A DNA stretch of 64,000 nt from Terfezia claveryi (lineage: Eukaryota > Ascomycota > Pezizomycetes > Pezizales > Pezizaceae): NCBI GenBank assembly GCA_015179025.1, contig WHUX01000023.1, positions 310,001 to 374,000 on the forward strand, given 5' to 3'. The translations under genes and the position numbers were made by a program. This document shows positions 11,807 to 22,625 of the stretch, in pieces. How positions within the stretch are numbered: the stretch's first letter is position 1; each line of letters starts with the position of its first letter. The notes under the pieces were generated by a model. That model saw nothing but the letters and a program-made list of their open reading frames with translations. It ran no database searches and was not told the DNA's origin.

Positions 11807-12733
11807 TTCCAGCTTGTAATTGGCGAGGCAATGCCACTCATGTGAACGTGGGCGCAGACGGCGGGGCTGCCTCCCTTGCCGTTTGAGTTTGCCAGCAGCT
11901 TGAGCGACAGCAAGACTTTGGTCGCTGGTGTCTGTGGTGCAGGATCTGTGCCTAAGGGCATAGGTGCTGGATGTCTTGACAACTCTGGAGTGGAGGTACG
12001 GTTCAGCCCAGTCGGAGAACTAATGAAGGCGAGTACATGGCTATAGTTTCTTAGGGACTGTGTTTATGAAAACAGGAACAGGATCTCGCGTCAGCTTGCC
12101 GAAAAAGAGACCACTTATGGTACTCCGGCGCTACGGCGGCGGTGGTGTTGGCGGGCGAGATGGCCGTCACTGGCTCCTGGCATTCTATGGGTTTATCTTG
12201 CCGATCGTGGTTCAGTGGCGTGGAAACTATCTCGAGAGACATCTCTTTCGTGTGGTCTGATGCAGCTGGCCGCGTCAGCGTGGGAGTTACTCGGCCGTAA
12301 GCAATTGGTTGGTGAACCCGAGGTTGTCCCAAGTTTGTCCAGCATCGTCCGAGGTGTGGGTGCTCTCACGACTGTCATGGACCAATGCCCCGTCGAGCCT
12401 AGTTTGTATGAGAGTGGGGAAACAAGAGTGTTTTTTTTTTTTTTTTTTTTTTTTTAAGAAACAAGAGCTAGAAAATGGCAGAGTCACACGGATGGGAAGA
12501 GACCGCGGAATTCCCCCGAGGTTGGAGTTAGTTATTTCTCTTGTAGAGCGCGAGGACTATCTGTCCACCCGTAGCTGCTCTCTGAAGTGGAGGGAGTGGA
12601 AAGATTAAGTAGGGATTGGGTAAGGGGATACCGTAGAAGGAACGTTTCTGAAGGCTTTTCCTTCCTTCCTTCCTCCTCTCTATAGACAGAGAGTACTACT
12701 TCTAGTAACTAGCAGGGCCAACACAGTCCCAAT

Positions 12734-12895
12734 TCAGGGAAACAGGAAGGGCGGCAGTACCGGCAACAGCAGGCCAGGAAAAGCGCAGGCAGGTGCCAAC
12801 ACGGCCCAAGAGTGCCAAATCTTCGGTATATACAAGGCGACAAAGAGGGATACAGCTGCCAGGGTTGCAGTAACAGTAGCCAACGCAGTTCCCAT
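12734..12895 (-). CDS. Possible small hydrophobic ORF
   Basis: A 53-codon frame starting MGTALATVTATLAAVSLFVA with two strongly hydrophobic stretches and a proline-rich end. It could be a tiny membrane protein or a fragment of a larger dead transporter. No homologue is recognised, and there is no splice or regulatory support. Recorded because the composition is unlike the surrounding non-coding DNA. Confidence 0.2.
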   Translation of the reverse strand: MGTALATVTATLAAVSLFVALYIPKIWHSWAVLAPACAFPGLLLPVLPPFLFP

Positions 12896-14848
12896 AGGAC
12901 GGAGAATAGAATTATTTTTAAGAAAACGGAGAATAGAGAGAGTGGACCTAACAGATCTAAATGAGAATCAATTTTTTTTTTTAAAAAAAAAAGGAAAAAT
13001 TCTCCTTACTAGATGAGAATTAGATGGAGATATGCGTAGGACCAAATGACGAGGTGGGCCCGGGCCCACAATTGGACAATGCGAGGAAAGCTCGAGAAGA
13101 GGCAAAACTTCCCCAGTTCATGTTGGATGGATTTTGGGGACAAGGCTGGCAGCGGACACAGTAATGGGCCCGGCGACTGGAGCAACGAAAAGCTTGAGGG
13201 TGGATATTTTCGGCTGCCAGAAGCCAAGTAATGTGAAAAACAACTAGAAGAAGTTATGAGTACTTACAGCAAATGGGAAGCTAGCAGATGCAACGCTCAA
13301 AGTTGAGTAATTTCATATGATGCGAGATACCCATACGAACGTCAAGCAGTACTGTAGTCACGCACCCAGAGGGAGCAGGAGAACCTGCGGGAGGCTTGGA
13401 GGGAAACTTTCCCGGTTCGAGCACACCTCAGTCAGATATTGAAGTTGTTCTACCAGGACTAGGAAGAGAGAGACCCTAAATGGCTATTACCTGTACGTGT
13501 CAAATGGTGCAAAGGCACCAATCTACTACCGGTATTGAGTTCCACACTCGTTGGGACAGCCTGCGGCCCAGTAGAGGTGGTAAAATCAAGGGATGCGATG
13601 GCCTGCGTATGAATACAAGAGAATGGAAGACAATGCATACTGCACAGCTGCCTTGGGTTTGACGATATTAACACAGCCGCTGCCCCCGGCTAAACCATGA
13701 AATCCAGAGCCAGATAAGGACGCTGTAGGATGTTGGAATTGTGGGTCCTTAGGCCACTGGACGATACAGTAACATGCAACGGGAATCCGGCGGCTGGCTT
13801 GGACATTGCAAGCAACGTTGCCCAAACAAGTTTTGAACAATACAGAGAGCAAGCATACCTCCCAATACACTGGCGACCTATAGCAAGACCCACGGCAGAA
13901 CTCAAGCAATTGGGCACCAGACAGGCTCTCCAACTAGATGAGATCCAAGCAGAAGAGCTCTGTAACTATGTACTTAAGCCAATGATTGAGACTGAAGGTC
14001 TATCAAGATGTAAAAAGCAGGAATATTAGTAGCTATCCGGCAAGTGACATCATGCAGGTAGATTATACAGGTAATTACAGAGCCGGTGGAAAGAATAGCA
14101 GAAAAGAAATATACAACTCACTTTTGATATTTATATCATATGCTGCTTTTTTAATTTTTATTTTAGTGAATTACTCGTATGGATATCATATGCTTCCAGG
14201 ATTCTTGGCAGAGTATTTACTCGGGAAAACTTGCGAGTAAGGTCTACCTTTAGTAGACTAGACCACCCCCCGCGGATAAGACAATAAGACCCCACCAAAA
14301 TGATAACATGTTTGTAAGGGCATGAAGGGGGTGGGAGCAACCTGAAATCCGTGTTTAAGACTTAAAAGGAAACAGAAAGAGGCGTAGCATAGCTTCTGCT
14401 ACTCAAAAATCTTACACGCTCTTCAATCCGCCATTGTGAGAGTTGAGCTGAGTCCTATTGGCCAAATAAGTCTTGCGGAGTATGCTCAGCGATGCAAGCA
14501 CGTCACTTATCAATGGGTATTCACTAAACGAAGATCCAGTAGGACCTCTCGCCTGTGTCCGGATTTCCCTCCTTGGATTGCCCCTCAAAAACGACTGGTC
14601 GCCGCCCTGGCCAAGGTTGCTCCAACCAAACCAAAATTCTGCACCCTACAATTCCAGACCGAAGCTATGTAACTATACTACGGTTGGAACCTGCACGATC
14701 CAGACATATAGTTACAGGTATAAAATGGCTGGCGCACTGGCAGCAGTATGAATGGTCTGCCAATAACGAGGGTGTTAGGTTCGCTAAAGCGCCATAGGTG
14801 GGTGATTGCGAGTTGATATATCGATAGGCTACAGGGAGTTATTGGATA

Positions 14849-15028
14849 CCGGGAAAACTGGTGAATAAGATTCCTTGTCTGGCCACGAGACTACCTGTCT
14901 GTAACTTTGCTCTTTCCTTTTTGTGGTAGGCGCGTTACTACTTGTTGTGGGCAGATTAGCGTCCTTGACTCAGATTTTGAGAGTATGATTCAGATACAAG
15001 CAAGGAGTCTTATTCACCAGTTTTCCCG
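14849..15028. mobile_element. MITE family A, copy 2
   Basis: A 180-bp element whose ends CCGGGAAAACTGGTGAATAA and inverse match copy 1. TA flanks lie at 14847-14848 and 15029-15030. The interior retains GCGTTACTACTTG and the GGCAGATTAGCGTCCTTGA word found in inverse in copy 1, so the two interiors lie in opposite orientation relative to each other. Non-coding. Confidence 0.85.
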
Positions 15029-16740
15029 TAGTTATATAGAGTAGATTCCTTTGCTTCTGAGTGATCCACAATATTGCACAGGCAATTGGTAAGCACAAGG
15101 TGAATACATTGGCGTATGCAGTACCAGCCATTTTGGACATGATGGTCGCCATCTTACTTTCCCATCCTCTTTTACCCAATCACACAAGCTGGTTGCGGAT
15201 GGCTGCCTATACATATAGGTAGGTAAAATAGAACTGTACTCCGTACCGCAGAACTCTAAAACCTCACGCCAAAGGCGAAGTATACACCGGTCCTGTTTGC
15301 AAACTCTATCTATGAACGATTGGTCGATCGCTGGATAATGACAGCTCGCTCGATCTACCAACTGCGCACAGGCCAAATGATTTACCAATCTGTGGTTTGC
15401 TACGAGTTGCCGATCTGGCTGAATTGTTCAGCTATACGAGTCAGAAATCACCGGTTCGCTAGCATGCAGTTAGTGAATTGAATTAAAAGTCGAATTAAAT
15501 AAATGCGAGCGATTGAAGGAATTGTTTTGCCGGGTCATTAGTAGGGCCCATTTCTGTCAGCCGTGCCGACGACCCTTGAAATTAGTGAACTGTACGCAAT
15601 TGGTGGATATATCAAACGACCTGTCAATATCAAACCATTAACCAATCGTCGTGATCATTGAAAAGAATAGAATACCAGGTAGTTCTCGGTAGGACATCTA
15701 CCCTTTCTGAGGGGGAATAATATATATATACGCAGCGCAGATCCCCCAGCACTGACTTTTTCCAATCACCTCCTCTGTGGAATGTAATGTAGGAAAGAAT
15801 TGGATCACCGGTACATCGTGGAATGTGATGAAAGGAGACATTGCCATCCAAATTCAGTGCCAGGTATGAGTCCGTCACGTGAGCTTGGCAAGTATTGCCT
15901 TTTAAGAATCAGTACTCTGTACATGTAAGTCAATTTGTGGTGTTGGTAACGTTTTTCAGAGTTGGTTTTGTTTTTTTTAGTATAAAACTTGCCTTCGTGC
16001 TGACATTTAAAACAGCACGTCCAAAAAAAAAAATCTTTCATGGATCTTCTATACCAACTACCTCAAGTATAGAACGACCTCTACAATAAACCTATATTAT
16101 CTTATACCGAGCAGCATAGGACACGCTTACCTTTTCACTATAGCTACCAGTTTACCTACATCTCGATCAAACCTTTCACCTCCATCATCAAATAAAATAT
16201 CATGATTTTGAATGCGATCTATCTACCAATGTTGAGAAATTGAGGGTAACATCTTTCTCACCTCCAACCCACAAACTCACCAAACTTACCAACTAAACTA
16301 CCCTCAAAAACAAACCCGGCCCAAAAGTATATTACCTACTTCACAGGACTCAACTGCCCAGACTGGAAGACCGATAAGAATTCCCATGACAAAGTACCTA
16401 TTACCTATATGTTACTAATCATGAAACCATTAACATGCACCTGCACCTACCTCACATATGATCCTACCATGTAGCATCAATTGAAAAGGTAGAATATTCA
16501 CAATCATCACCCGCATATATATCTTCATGAGATGGAAGACTACCCGATGAGATCCAACTTTTGGACACCAATAATAATAATGAACCTCGTGTGTTCATGT
16601 TCACGGTTTCCTTATATATCTTTTTCCTCCTTGATTACCCCCATAATCTATCTGCTAATATATACCTAAAGTTTATTAGCCTCCCCAAGCCCCCCAACAC
16701 TCCTCATCATCCCCGATGAAAACCTTATGCAGCACAGCAA

Positions 16741-17140
16741 CTATCCATCTCCACAATTCTTGAAACTCTTATTCACCTCCTTCTCAAACCCCTTCATATC
16801 CTCCTCCTTTAAGCTCCCCTCGAAAACACCCTAATCCTCTCCTCACTAACACCCTTCGGCAGCACAGACCACCCATTCTGCACCCCCACGCAGGCACCTG
16901 CGGTACACTTTTCCCATATCTCCTACTCAACTCTACCACAGCCTTATTCTTTTGCGCTGGCGACTGTGGCGACCCTCCGAGTGGGTAGTATCCAAAAACA
17001 ATGGATCCCCTTGCTGTTACAATACTCCACCAGCTTCGGGCTGGGTGTAACTCCATCTAGTTCACTGCGGGAAAGATCTTCGTACTTGGTGCATTAAGCA
17101 CCTTTCTAAATGTGTGATCCGAAATTTGGGAACTAACTTG
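16741..17140 (-). pseudogene. Aldo-keto reductase pseudogene (carboxyl half)
   Basis: Reading the minus strand across frames recovers an aldo-keto reductase order of motifs: LNAPSTKIFPAVN, a TAG where the family has Gln, MELHP, KLVEYCNSKGIHCF, YYPLGGS, LSRRYGKSVPQV, VQNGWSVLPKGVSEERIRVF, and a final SLKEEDMKGFEKEV. The (N)Q.ELHP motif, the Y.PLG segment, and the cofactor-binding run ending LPK plus the SEERI helix are hallmarks of the family. At least three frame changes and one in-frame stop break it, and the amino-terminal half with the catalytic Tyr/Lys/His was not found. Certainly non-functional as read. It lies 1.2 kb upstream of the EBP-like gene on the opposite strand. Confidence 0.8.
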
Positions 17141-18034
17141 CCTGGTGGTAAATTATTTACCCTGACCTTCTCTCTCCTAACCGAGTTTCTCACTGTTGCC
17201 AACTGGTGCGCTACACCACTCTCGCTCTCACTCGCCATGGAAAATTAACACCACTGCATTACTCTACGTCAGGAAGGGGGAGGACAAGTCGAGGGTGGGA
17301 TTTTGAAGGGAACAGACATTAGGGATGGGTGTGTGGGGGGAATGGGCATATGGACAGCTGGACAATATCATCTACTCTATGAGTTTGGATCTGTACTCGC
17401 AACCAGCCTTAGATTATGGCGAGGCCTGGAACCTTTGACAGAACTATCATTGGAAGCGGTCGAAGCACCCTTTGACACCAGATATGGCGCCAGTCCACCT
17501 CACAACAAACTATGTAGGACCCTCACCCAAACTGCATCAATGCCGGAAAAAGACAATAGAAACGTGAGAAAGCCCACATGCTACCAAACCATCACCAGTT
17601 TCGTGTTCACTCTCTCTCTGGTTCTGTCCCTGTCAAAGTCGTAGGTGTCGAATCTGGAGCCAGCGACCCCTCCACTTCACATGGCTCCTGTTCTTATTTT
17701 TTTTAAAAAATAGAAAACATAACGGAGCTGGTAGCTTTTCCCAATCTCTACATACCTCTTAATATCTCATTGCCTTCAATATCCTTGTATTCATGGATGT
17801 ACTAATAGGGACAAGCATCATGGGCTGGAGGCAAATGGCTCACTCCTCTCCCCTTGACCTAAATATGAAACAAATGACCAAACGTAGCCTATTGATACAA
17901 AATATCTACCCTCTAACCCTCTAACCCGTATGCCCACTCCACCATCACCAACCCTCGAGCTTGTCAGAGTATTGTTTATATTATATGTAATATTCATAAT
18001 ATTCATATATGGATTCCCGGGCTGTTGGTATGTA
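17141..18034. other. Intergenic region between dead reductase and MITE
   Basis: No gene recognised. The 113-codon open frame at 17303-17644 shows no family signature. Two CCCTCTAA units occur at 17910-17926. The remainder is unremarkable. Confidence 0.45.
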
Positions 18035-18036
18035 TA

Positions 18037-18174
18037 TGTTCTGGTCCGTTGCGGAATTCAGTCCATATTAACCGGTCAATTCCGGAACGGCCCCCCATAC
18101 CGGAATGGACCGGTCAATTCCGGAAACGACCGGCCCATCCCGGGATGGACTGGATTCCGCAACAGACCAGAACA
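18037..18174. mobile_element. MITE family C, copy 1
   Basis: A 138-bp element with inverted ends TGTTCTGGTCCGTTGCGGAA and inverse, flanked by TA (18035-18036 and 18175-18176). The interior is unusually GC-rich and contains ACCGGTCAATTCCGGAA twice as a direct repeat. A shorter relative lies at 22420-22508. The element ends about 190 bp before the EBP-like gene start, so it sits in that gene's likely promoter. Confidence 0.85.
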
Positions 18175-18365
18175 TATTTTCCGCGTTGCAGACACAGAAC
18201 GTATCAGCGGGCGTCAAGACATGCATGAGCTGACTGGCTAGATATTGCGAGTTCCAAAATGTCAACTCCACACTTCCCTCCAAATACCCGCCACCTCCCC
18301 CTTCCAATAGAGTCAATCTTTCACGTCGATATAACCAAAAGAAAACTGCCACCTCGCAGACAGCA

Positions 18366-19099
18366 ATGGCAGATATCCAGCCTACCCCACCCTCGGTACT
18401 CCACCCATACCAACCCCCCACCATCCCCTCCCAAACTACAACCCCGCCAACAAACTCAACCAGCTTCATGCCCTCCTCTCCATGTTCCTCCCTCTCACCC
18501 TCCTCATCACGCTAACCTATATCTACACCGGCACCCTCCGGTTCCCCACCGCCTCCTCCACGCGGCTCACCCGCTCCGAGCGCTTCCTAACCTCCTGGTA
18601 CGCCCTCAACTTCGCGCTACACACCTTCTTCGAGGGAACCTTCCTCCTCCACGCGCCGCACTTTACCCTCCACTCATCTCCCACCCTCCTCGCAGCAATG
18701 TGGCGGGATTACGCCCTCGCAGACTCGAGATACCTCCTCCCCCCAACGCACCCAAGTTTCACGTTCATCTATGCGGTTGAGCTGATGACGGTGTGTGTTA
18801 CGGGGCCGCTATGCGCGATGTGTGTATGGGGTATTGCGCAGAGGAGGGAGTGGAGAGGCGTGGTGATGGTGATGGTGGCGGCGGCGCATTTATGGGGGAC
18901 GGGAATGTATTTCTTGACGAGCTGGCTGGAGGGGGAGAAGTGGTGTAGTCAGGCGGGGGGATATCGCTGGGGGTATTTTTGGGGGATGAATGCACCCTGG
19001 GTGGTGGTGAGTTTGGGGGTGGTGTGGGGCGTGGGGAGGGAAGTGGTGAGATTGGGGAACGGGAGGATCAGGGAGGTGGCGAGCGTGAAGAGGGAGTGA
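18366..19099 (+). CDS. EBP/EXPERA-domain sterol isomerase-like protein (apparent frameshift)
   Basis: From ATG 18366 one frame runs MADIQPTPPSVLHPYQPP and then loses similarity. The next frame continues HHPLPNYNPANKLNQLH and on to the stop at 19099. The switch falls in a C6 run at 18414-18419; one further C would give a single 244-residue protein starting with the HPY...PNY..N motif of EBP proteins. Four to five membrane segments follow. The catalytic set of emopamil-binding Delta8-Delta7 sterol isomerases is present: His and Glu in LHTFFEG, the RDYALADSRY segment, Glu and Thr in VELMTV, and Asn and Trp in NAPW. Fungal ergosterol synthesis normally uses the unrelated Erg2, so the substrate here is open. 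A start at ATG 18482 would give an unbroken but amino-truncated protein. Likely an endoplasmic-reticulum membrane enzyme. Confidence 0.8.
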
Positions 19100-19775
19100 A
19101 GTCGGGGGTGTGTACCTGGGGACAAAGTGATCCAAGGAGGGGGGAGATAACAAAGCATATGGGGGGATCCCCAGGAGTGGGGGAGAGACGTATACCCTCA
19201 TACATGGAGCTGGCTGATTCAAACCTGAGCCCCAAGCCCCGAAATCTCAACAGTCAGAGAAGATTGGAAATACATGATATATATGGATTGCATATGAATA
19301 TCTATCTCTATAAACAAACAATGCCACATGATAGTCACGAGCGCTGCAAAGTGTTTAGTAATCCAAATCCAAATGTTTTGTTTCAATGGTGTGTTTCATC
19401 CAATAAACATCTCCCTCGGTCCCCTCCCCCGAATGTTTCGTCAAAATGACATCAATGACATCACACCAGCTAAACGACGACCACACCCTTCCCGAATACC
19501 CCGACCCTGAAGCGCCAGTAAGCGCCAATGGACAACATGGCGATGATGATGTCGGGTGGATAGCCCGGCTGCCAGTATGAAGATCAAGATCGGGGACGCG
19601 TATGGCTGCTGAGTATATACGGTACCTACTTTACATATAGGGAGACCTTTATGCCATTGGGCTCAACCCAATTTGATATACATCCAGACGACTAATATTG
19701 TAGTTTGTCGGTGTCACGACATTGATTTGCGGGGGAATACTAGTAATACATACATCCATTCCTATTAAAAATTCA
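19100..19775. other. Intergenic region between EBP-like and ATP-grasp genes
   Basis: 676 bp on the path from the EBP-like stop to the ATP-grasp start, both plus strand. No repeat or RNA gene recognised. Presumably carries the 3' end of the first and the promoter of the second. Confidence 0.5.
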
Positions 19776-21725
19776 ATGTGCCTCCCAACCTGCCGCCGGC
19801 GCCCCCCCTCCCCCTCCGCGCAACCCCCGCTCAACATCCTCCTCACCAACGGCCGCTTTCCCGTCTCCATCGACCTCGCCCGCCAGTTCACCCGTGCCGG
19901 CCACTCTGTCTACGTCGTCGACCCTATGCACTACCACGTGTGCCGATTCAGCAACTCTGTGCGGAAAAGCTGGAGGGTGCCGACGCCGCATGTGGATGGG
20001 CGGGGGTACGTTGAGGGGGTGTTGAGGGTGATGGAGGAGGTGGAGCGGAAGGGTGCAGGCGCGAGGGAGGAGGGTAATCAGGATGGTGAGGGGAGGGGGA
20101 AAGGGAAAGGGAAGGGGAAGGGGAAGGGGAAGAGGAGGGGAATGGGTGCGAGGAGGGTTAGTGTGTTGACGAGGAAGGGGATTGGGGGGAGTGGGAGGAT
20201 AGACTTGGTGGTGCCGATGCACGAGGAGATTTTTTATTTGGCCGAGGCGTGTTGGTTTGGGGGGTTTGTGGGGAAGGAGAAGAGGCTGGATGAGGAGGAG
20301 GAGGAGGAGGAGGTGCCAAAGGATGATGCACAACGACAACCAGAAACCTCCGACTCCGAACCCCACTCCCTCAATTCTACATCCCTCTCCGCCCTCCGCA
20401 CGCGCCTCCTCGCCCCGCCCTTCCCCACCCTCATCATGCTCCACAACAAACACACCTTCTCCCTCTTCCTCCGCTCCCTGCGCCTCGACCACCCCCTCTT
20501 CCGGCTCATCCCATCCAAATCCCACCTCCTCCCCCTCCTAGACGGCACCTCTGCCCTTCACCCCACCAACCCCCGCGCCTCCTTTGCGCTCAAACCTGTC
20601 TTTGGCCGTGCCTGCTCAAACGTCTACCACCTGCACCCTCTCCCAGATAACCCCGCGCATGAAAAAGCAAACCAAAAATGTCTAGACGAAATCGACATTA
20701 ACCCCGACAACCACTACCTTGCTCAGGAGTGGGTAGAAGGGGAGAGGTTCTGCACATATGCGGTCGTGCGTATGGGAAAGGTGCTTGCGCTCGGGGTGTA
20801 TCCGGTTAGGGATACGATTGATGGGAGTAGTTGCGTGTATTTTGAGGCGGTGGAGAATCCCCGAGTGAAGGCGTACGTGGAGAGAGTTGTGGAGGGGCTT
20901 GGAGATGTGGGGGGTGTGGGGTGGCAGATCGCGCTCGATATTGTGGTGGAAACCAGGCCGGGGGGGAGAGTAATGGCCATCGAATGTAACCCCAGAGCGA
21001 CGTCGGGGATTCATTTATTTAGTGGGACAGCGAGGTTAGCTGAAGCTATCGCCTCCTGTGCAAACCAAATTCGAGAACAACCTACATCTATTTCAACACC
21101 ACCATCGCCTCCGCCGCCATCACCACCACCCACAGAAAACACGATAATTACCCCCTCCCCCCGTCACCGCCGACAACTCGCCCCGGGGATGCTCATGTGG
21201 AAACCCGCCTCCCCCAGAAACAAACTCTCCCTCGCACCGCGAATTCGCCAATATACGTCCCACATGGCCCGCCTCATGGGCTGCAAAGACGTCATGTTCT
21301 CCGCAAACGACCTCCTCCCGAGCCTAATGCAGCCGTTTCTGCTCACAAGCTACTACGAAATTTGTAGAGAGCGGAGAATGAAGCTGCCGGAGATGTTTCA
21401 GTGGGATTTGACGTGGGAGCCAGTTGGGGAGCAGGTGAGGCGGGCGAGGGAGGCGGTAGGGGGGGAGTTACTTAGGAGGGGGCCCGTCGGAGGGGAGGTG
21501 TATACTGAATGTCTGGTGGGGAAGAATGAGGCGGATAGGATTCCGGGAGTGGGAGTAGGCTCGGGTTCGCATAGACCGGTGTGTGCTGATGGAGCTATAT
21601 TAATACGTCGAGATTCGCGCACTTGTGGAGAAAGCTCGAAATCGAGAAAAGCGACAGAGACAGAAGCAGAGACATCGACGCTGGGGAAGGATACAGAAAT
21701 CAGCATAGTGTCACTGAGCAGCTAG
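19776..21725 (+). CDS. Large ATP-grasp domain protein, substrate unknown
   Basis: An intronless frame. ATG 19776 gives 649 residues; an in-frame ATG at 19722 would add 18. Residues 19-52 (LNILLTNGRFPVSIDLARQF) form the Rossmann-like pre-ATP-grasp fold seen in carbamoyl-phosphate-synthase-like proteins, followed by RIDLVVPMHEEIFYLAEA. The ATP-grasp core spans about residues 225-430, with FALKPVFGRACSNVY (lysine of the phosphate clamp), AQEWVEGERF, and the metal-binding AIECNPRATSGIHLF. A family-typical tail (MARLMGCKDVMFS, LLTSYYEICRERRMKLPEMF) follows. Two simple-sequence inserts interrupt it: a Gly-Lys run (residues 106-120) and a Glu run (residues 173-180), encoded by GGGAAG and GAG repeats. 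ATP-grasp enzymes join a carboxylate to an amine or thiol via an acyl-phosphate; this subfamily's substrate is not known to me. Confidence 0.85.
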   Translation: MCLPTCRRRPPSPSAQPPLNILLTNGRFPVSIDLARQFTRAGHSVYVVDPMHYHVCRFSNSVRKSWRVPTPHVDGRGYVEGVLRVMEEVERKGAGAREEGNQDGEGRGKGKGKGKGKGKRRGMGARRVSVLTRKGIGGSGRIDLVVPMHEEIFYLAEACWFGGFVGKEKRLDEEEEEEEVPKDDAQRQPETSDSEPHSLNSTSLSALRTRLLAPPFPTLIMLHNKHTFSLFLRSLRLDHPLFRLIPSKSHLLPLLDGTSALHPTNPRASFALKPVFGRACSNVYHLHPLPDNPAHEKANQKCLDEIDINPDNHYLAQEWVEGERFCTYAVVRMGKVLALGVYPVRDTIDGSSCVYFEAVENPRVKAYVERVVEGLGDVGGVGWQIALDIVVETRPGGRVMAIECNPRATSGIHLFSGTARLAEAIASCANQIREQPTSISTPPSPPPPSPPPTENTIITPSPRHRRQLAPGMLMWKPASPRNKLSLAPRIRQYTSHMARLMGCKDVMFSANDLLPSLMQPFLLTSYYEICRERRMKLPEMFQWDLTWEPVGEQVRRAREAVGGELLRRGPVGGEVYTECLVGKNEADRIPGVGVGSGSHRPVCADGAILIRRDSRTCGESSKSRKATETEAETSTLGKDTEISIVSLSS

Positions 21726-22287
21726 TCCTACAAGTACCGGGGTAAGGTATTAGGTTTTTTGCTTCTTCCTCTTCTTCTTTTTTTTTTTTTTTTTTTTTTG
21801 GGGGGGCGGAGGTTATTGAGTACGAATTCGGTTCAAAGGTTCAAAGGAAGAGGGAAATTTGCCCAACTATATTATCCTCCAAACTCATCTTTTCCCTTTT
21901 CTCTCTCTCTCTCTCACACACACATCAACTGTGTATTTATTTATTTTTCTTTATAGGTTTTCTAAGTAAATCTGAAGAAATTAGTAATGATGGGAATTGA
22001 TTTTCTTTATTTTGTGTGTTTTTTGTTTTTTTTCTTGGGGTTGAATTTGGATTGGATTTGGAATGGATTTAGATTGTGTTTGTAGGTTGGTGGGGAAGGG
22101 TGGAAGGGGGGAAGGGGTTTGCTATTCCTTTGATATATAATCTACAGTCTTATATTGTACATATATATTGTACATACACTTACTTTTGAGGGCTAATTCT
22201 TTTTTTCATTTTTTTTTTCATATATGATATAGCCAAAGAATAAGAAATTAAATTACTAACCTTAGTCCTCCTCTTCTCCCTTCCATT

Positions 22288-22304
22288 CCCCCCCCCCCCC
22301 CCCC
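22288..22304. repeat. Poly-C tract (17)
   Basis: Uninterrupted C17 within a pyrimidine-only stretch. Confidence 0.9.
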
Positions 22305-22419
22305 TCCCCTTCTTCCTGTATAGAATTACCTTTTCTCATCTATAATATAATAACAAAATATATACTTTAATATATACTTACTACTTACATACTCACTACA
22401 TACATACTATACATACTTA

Positions 22420-22508
22420 TATTCTGGTCCATTGCGGAGACTAGTTCATTTCTGAAATAGACTGGTCTTTTCTGGAATTGAGCTGGATTTCCGCAACGGG
22501 CCAGAACA
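22420..22508. mobile_element. MITE family C, copy 2
   Basis: An 89-bp element with ends TATTCTGGTCCATTGCGGA and inverse CCGCAACGGGCCAGAACA, flanked by TA at 22418-22419 and 22509-22510. The flanking match extends to CATACTTAT on both sides. It lacks the GC-rich interior repeat of copy 1 and is about 50 bp shorter. Confidence 0.8.
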
Positions 22509-22602
22509 TACTTATTACATATATATAGAATTCTTTTTTTTCTTATATTCATTTTTATTTTGTACTAGGGTCTTGTATAATTCTCATGTAATTTGAAACC
22601 CG

Positions 22603-22625
22603 CCCCCCCCCCCCCCCCCCCCCCC
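22603..22625. repeat. Poly-C tract (23)
   Basis: Uninterrupted C23, same strand as the C17 tract 300 bp away. Confidence 0.9.

Larger units (their letters stand above)
10910..16740. other. Long gene-poor region with repeats
   Basis: No convincing conserved gene. It holds a SINE-like fragment (11737-11806), a T25 run (12431-12455), a possible 53-residue hydrophobic ORF (12734-12895), and MITE family A copy 2 (14849-15028). The frames around 12051-12332 (minus), 13480-14029 and 14436-14672 (plus) read like protein in places but match nothing I recognise and lack start or splice support. Confidence 0.5.

Noticed and set aside
13404..13420. CCGGTTCGAGC resembling a T-loop
   Set aside because: The flanks do not form an acceptor stem or anticodon arm.
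17910..17926. Telomere-like CCCTCTAA units
   Set aside because: The unit is not the fungal CCCTAA repeat and only two copies are present.
18259..18780. 173-codon plus-strand frame overlapping the EBP-like gene
   Set aside because: Pro/His-rich shadow frame; the conserved EBP residues lie in other frames.
19773..20525. Long minus-strand open frame (250 codons) opposite the ATP-grasp gene
   Set aside because: It is the shadow of GC-biased codons in the plus-strand gene; its composition is repetitive His/Pro/Leu with no family signature.
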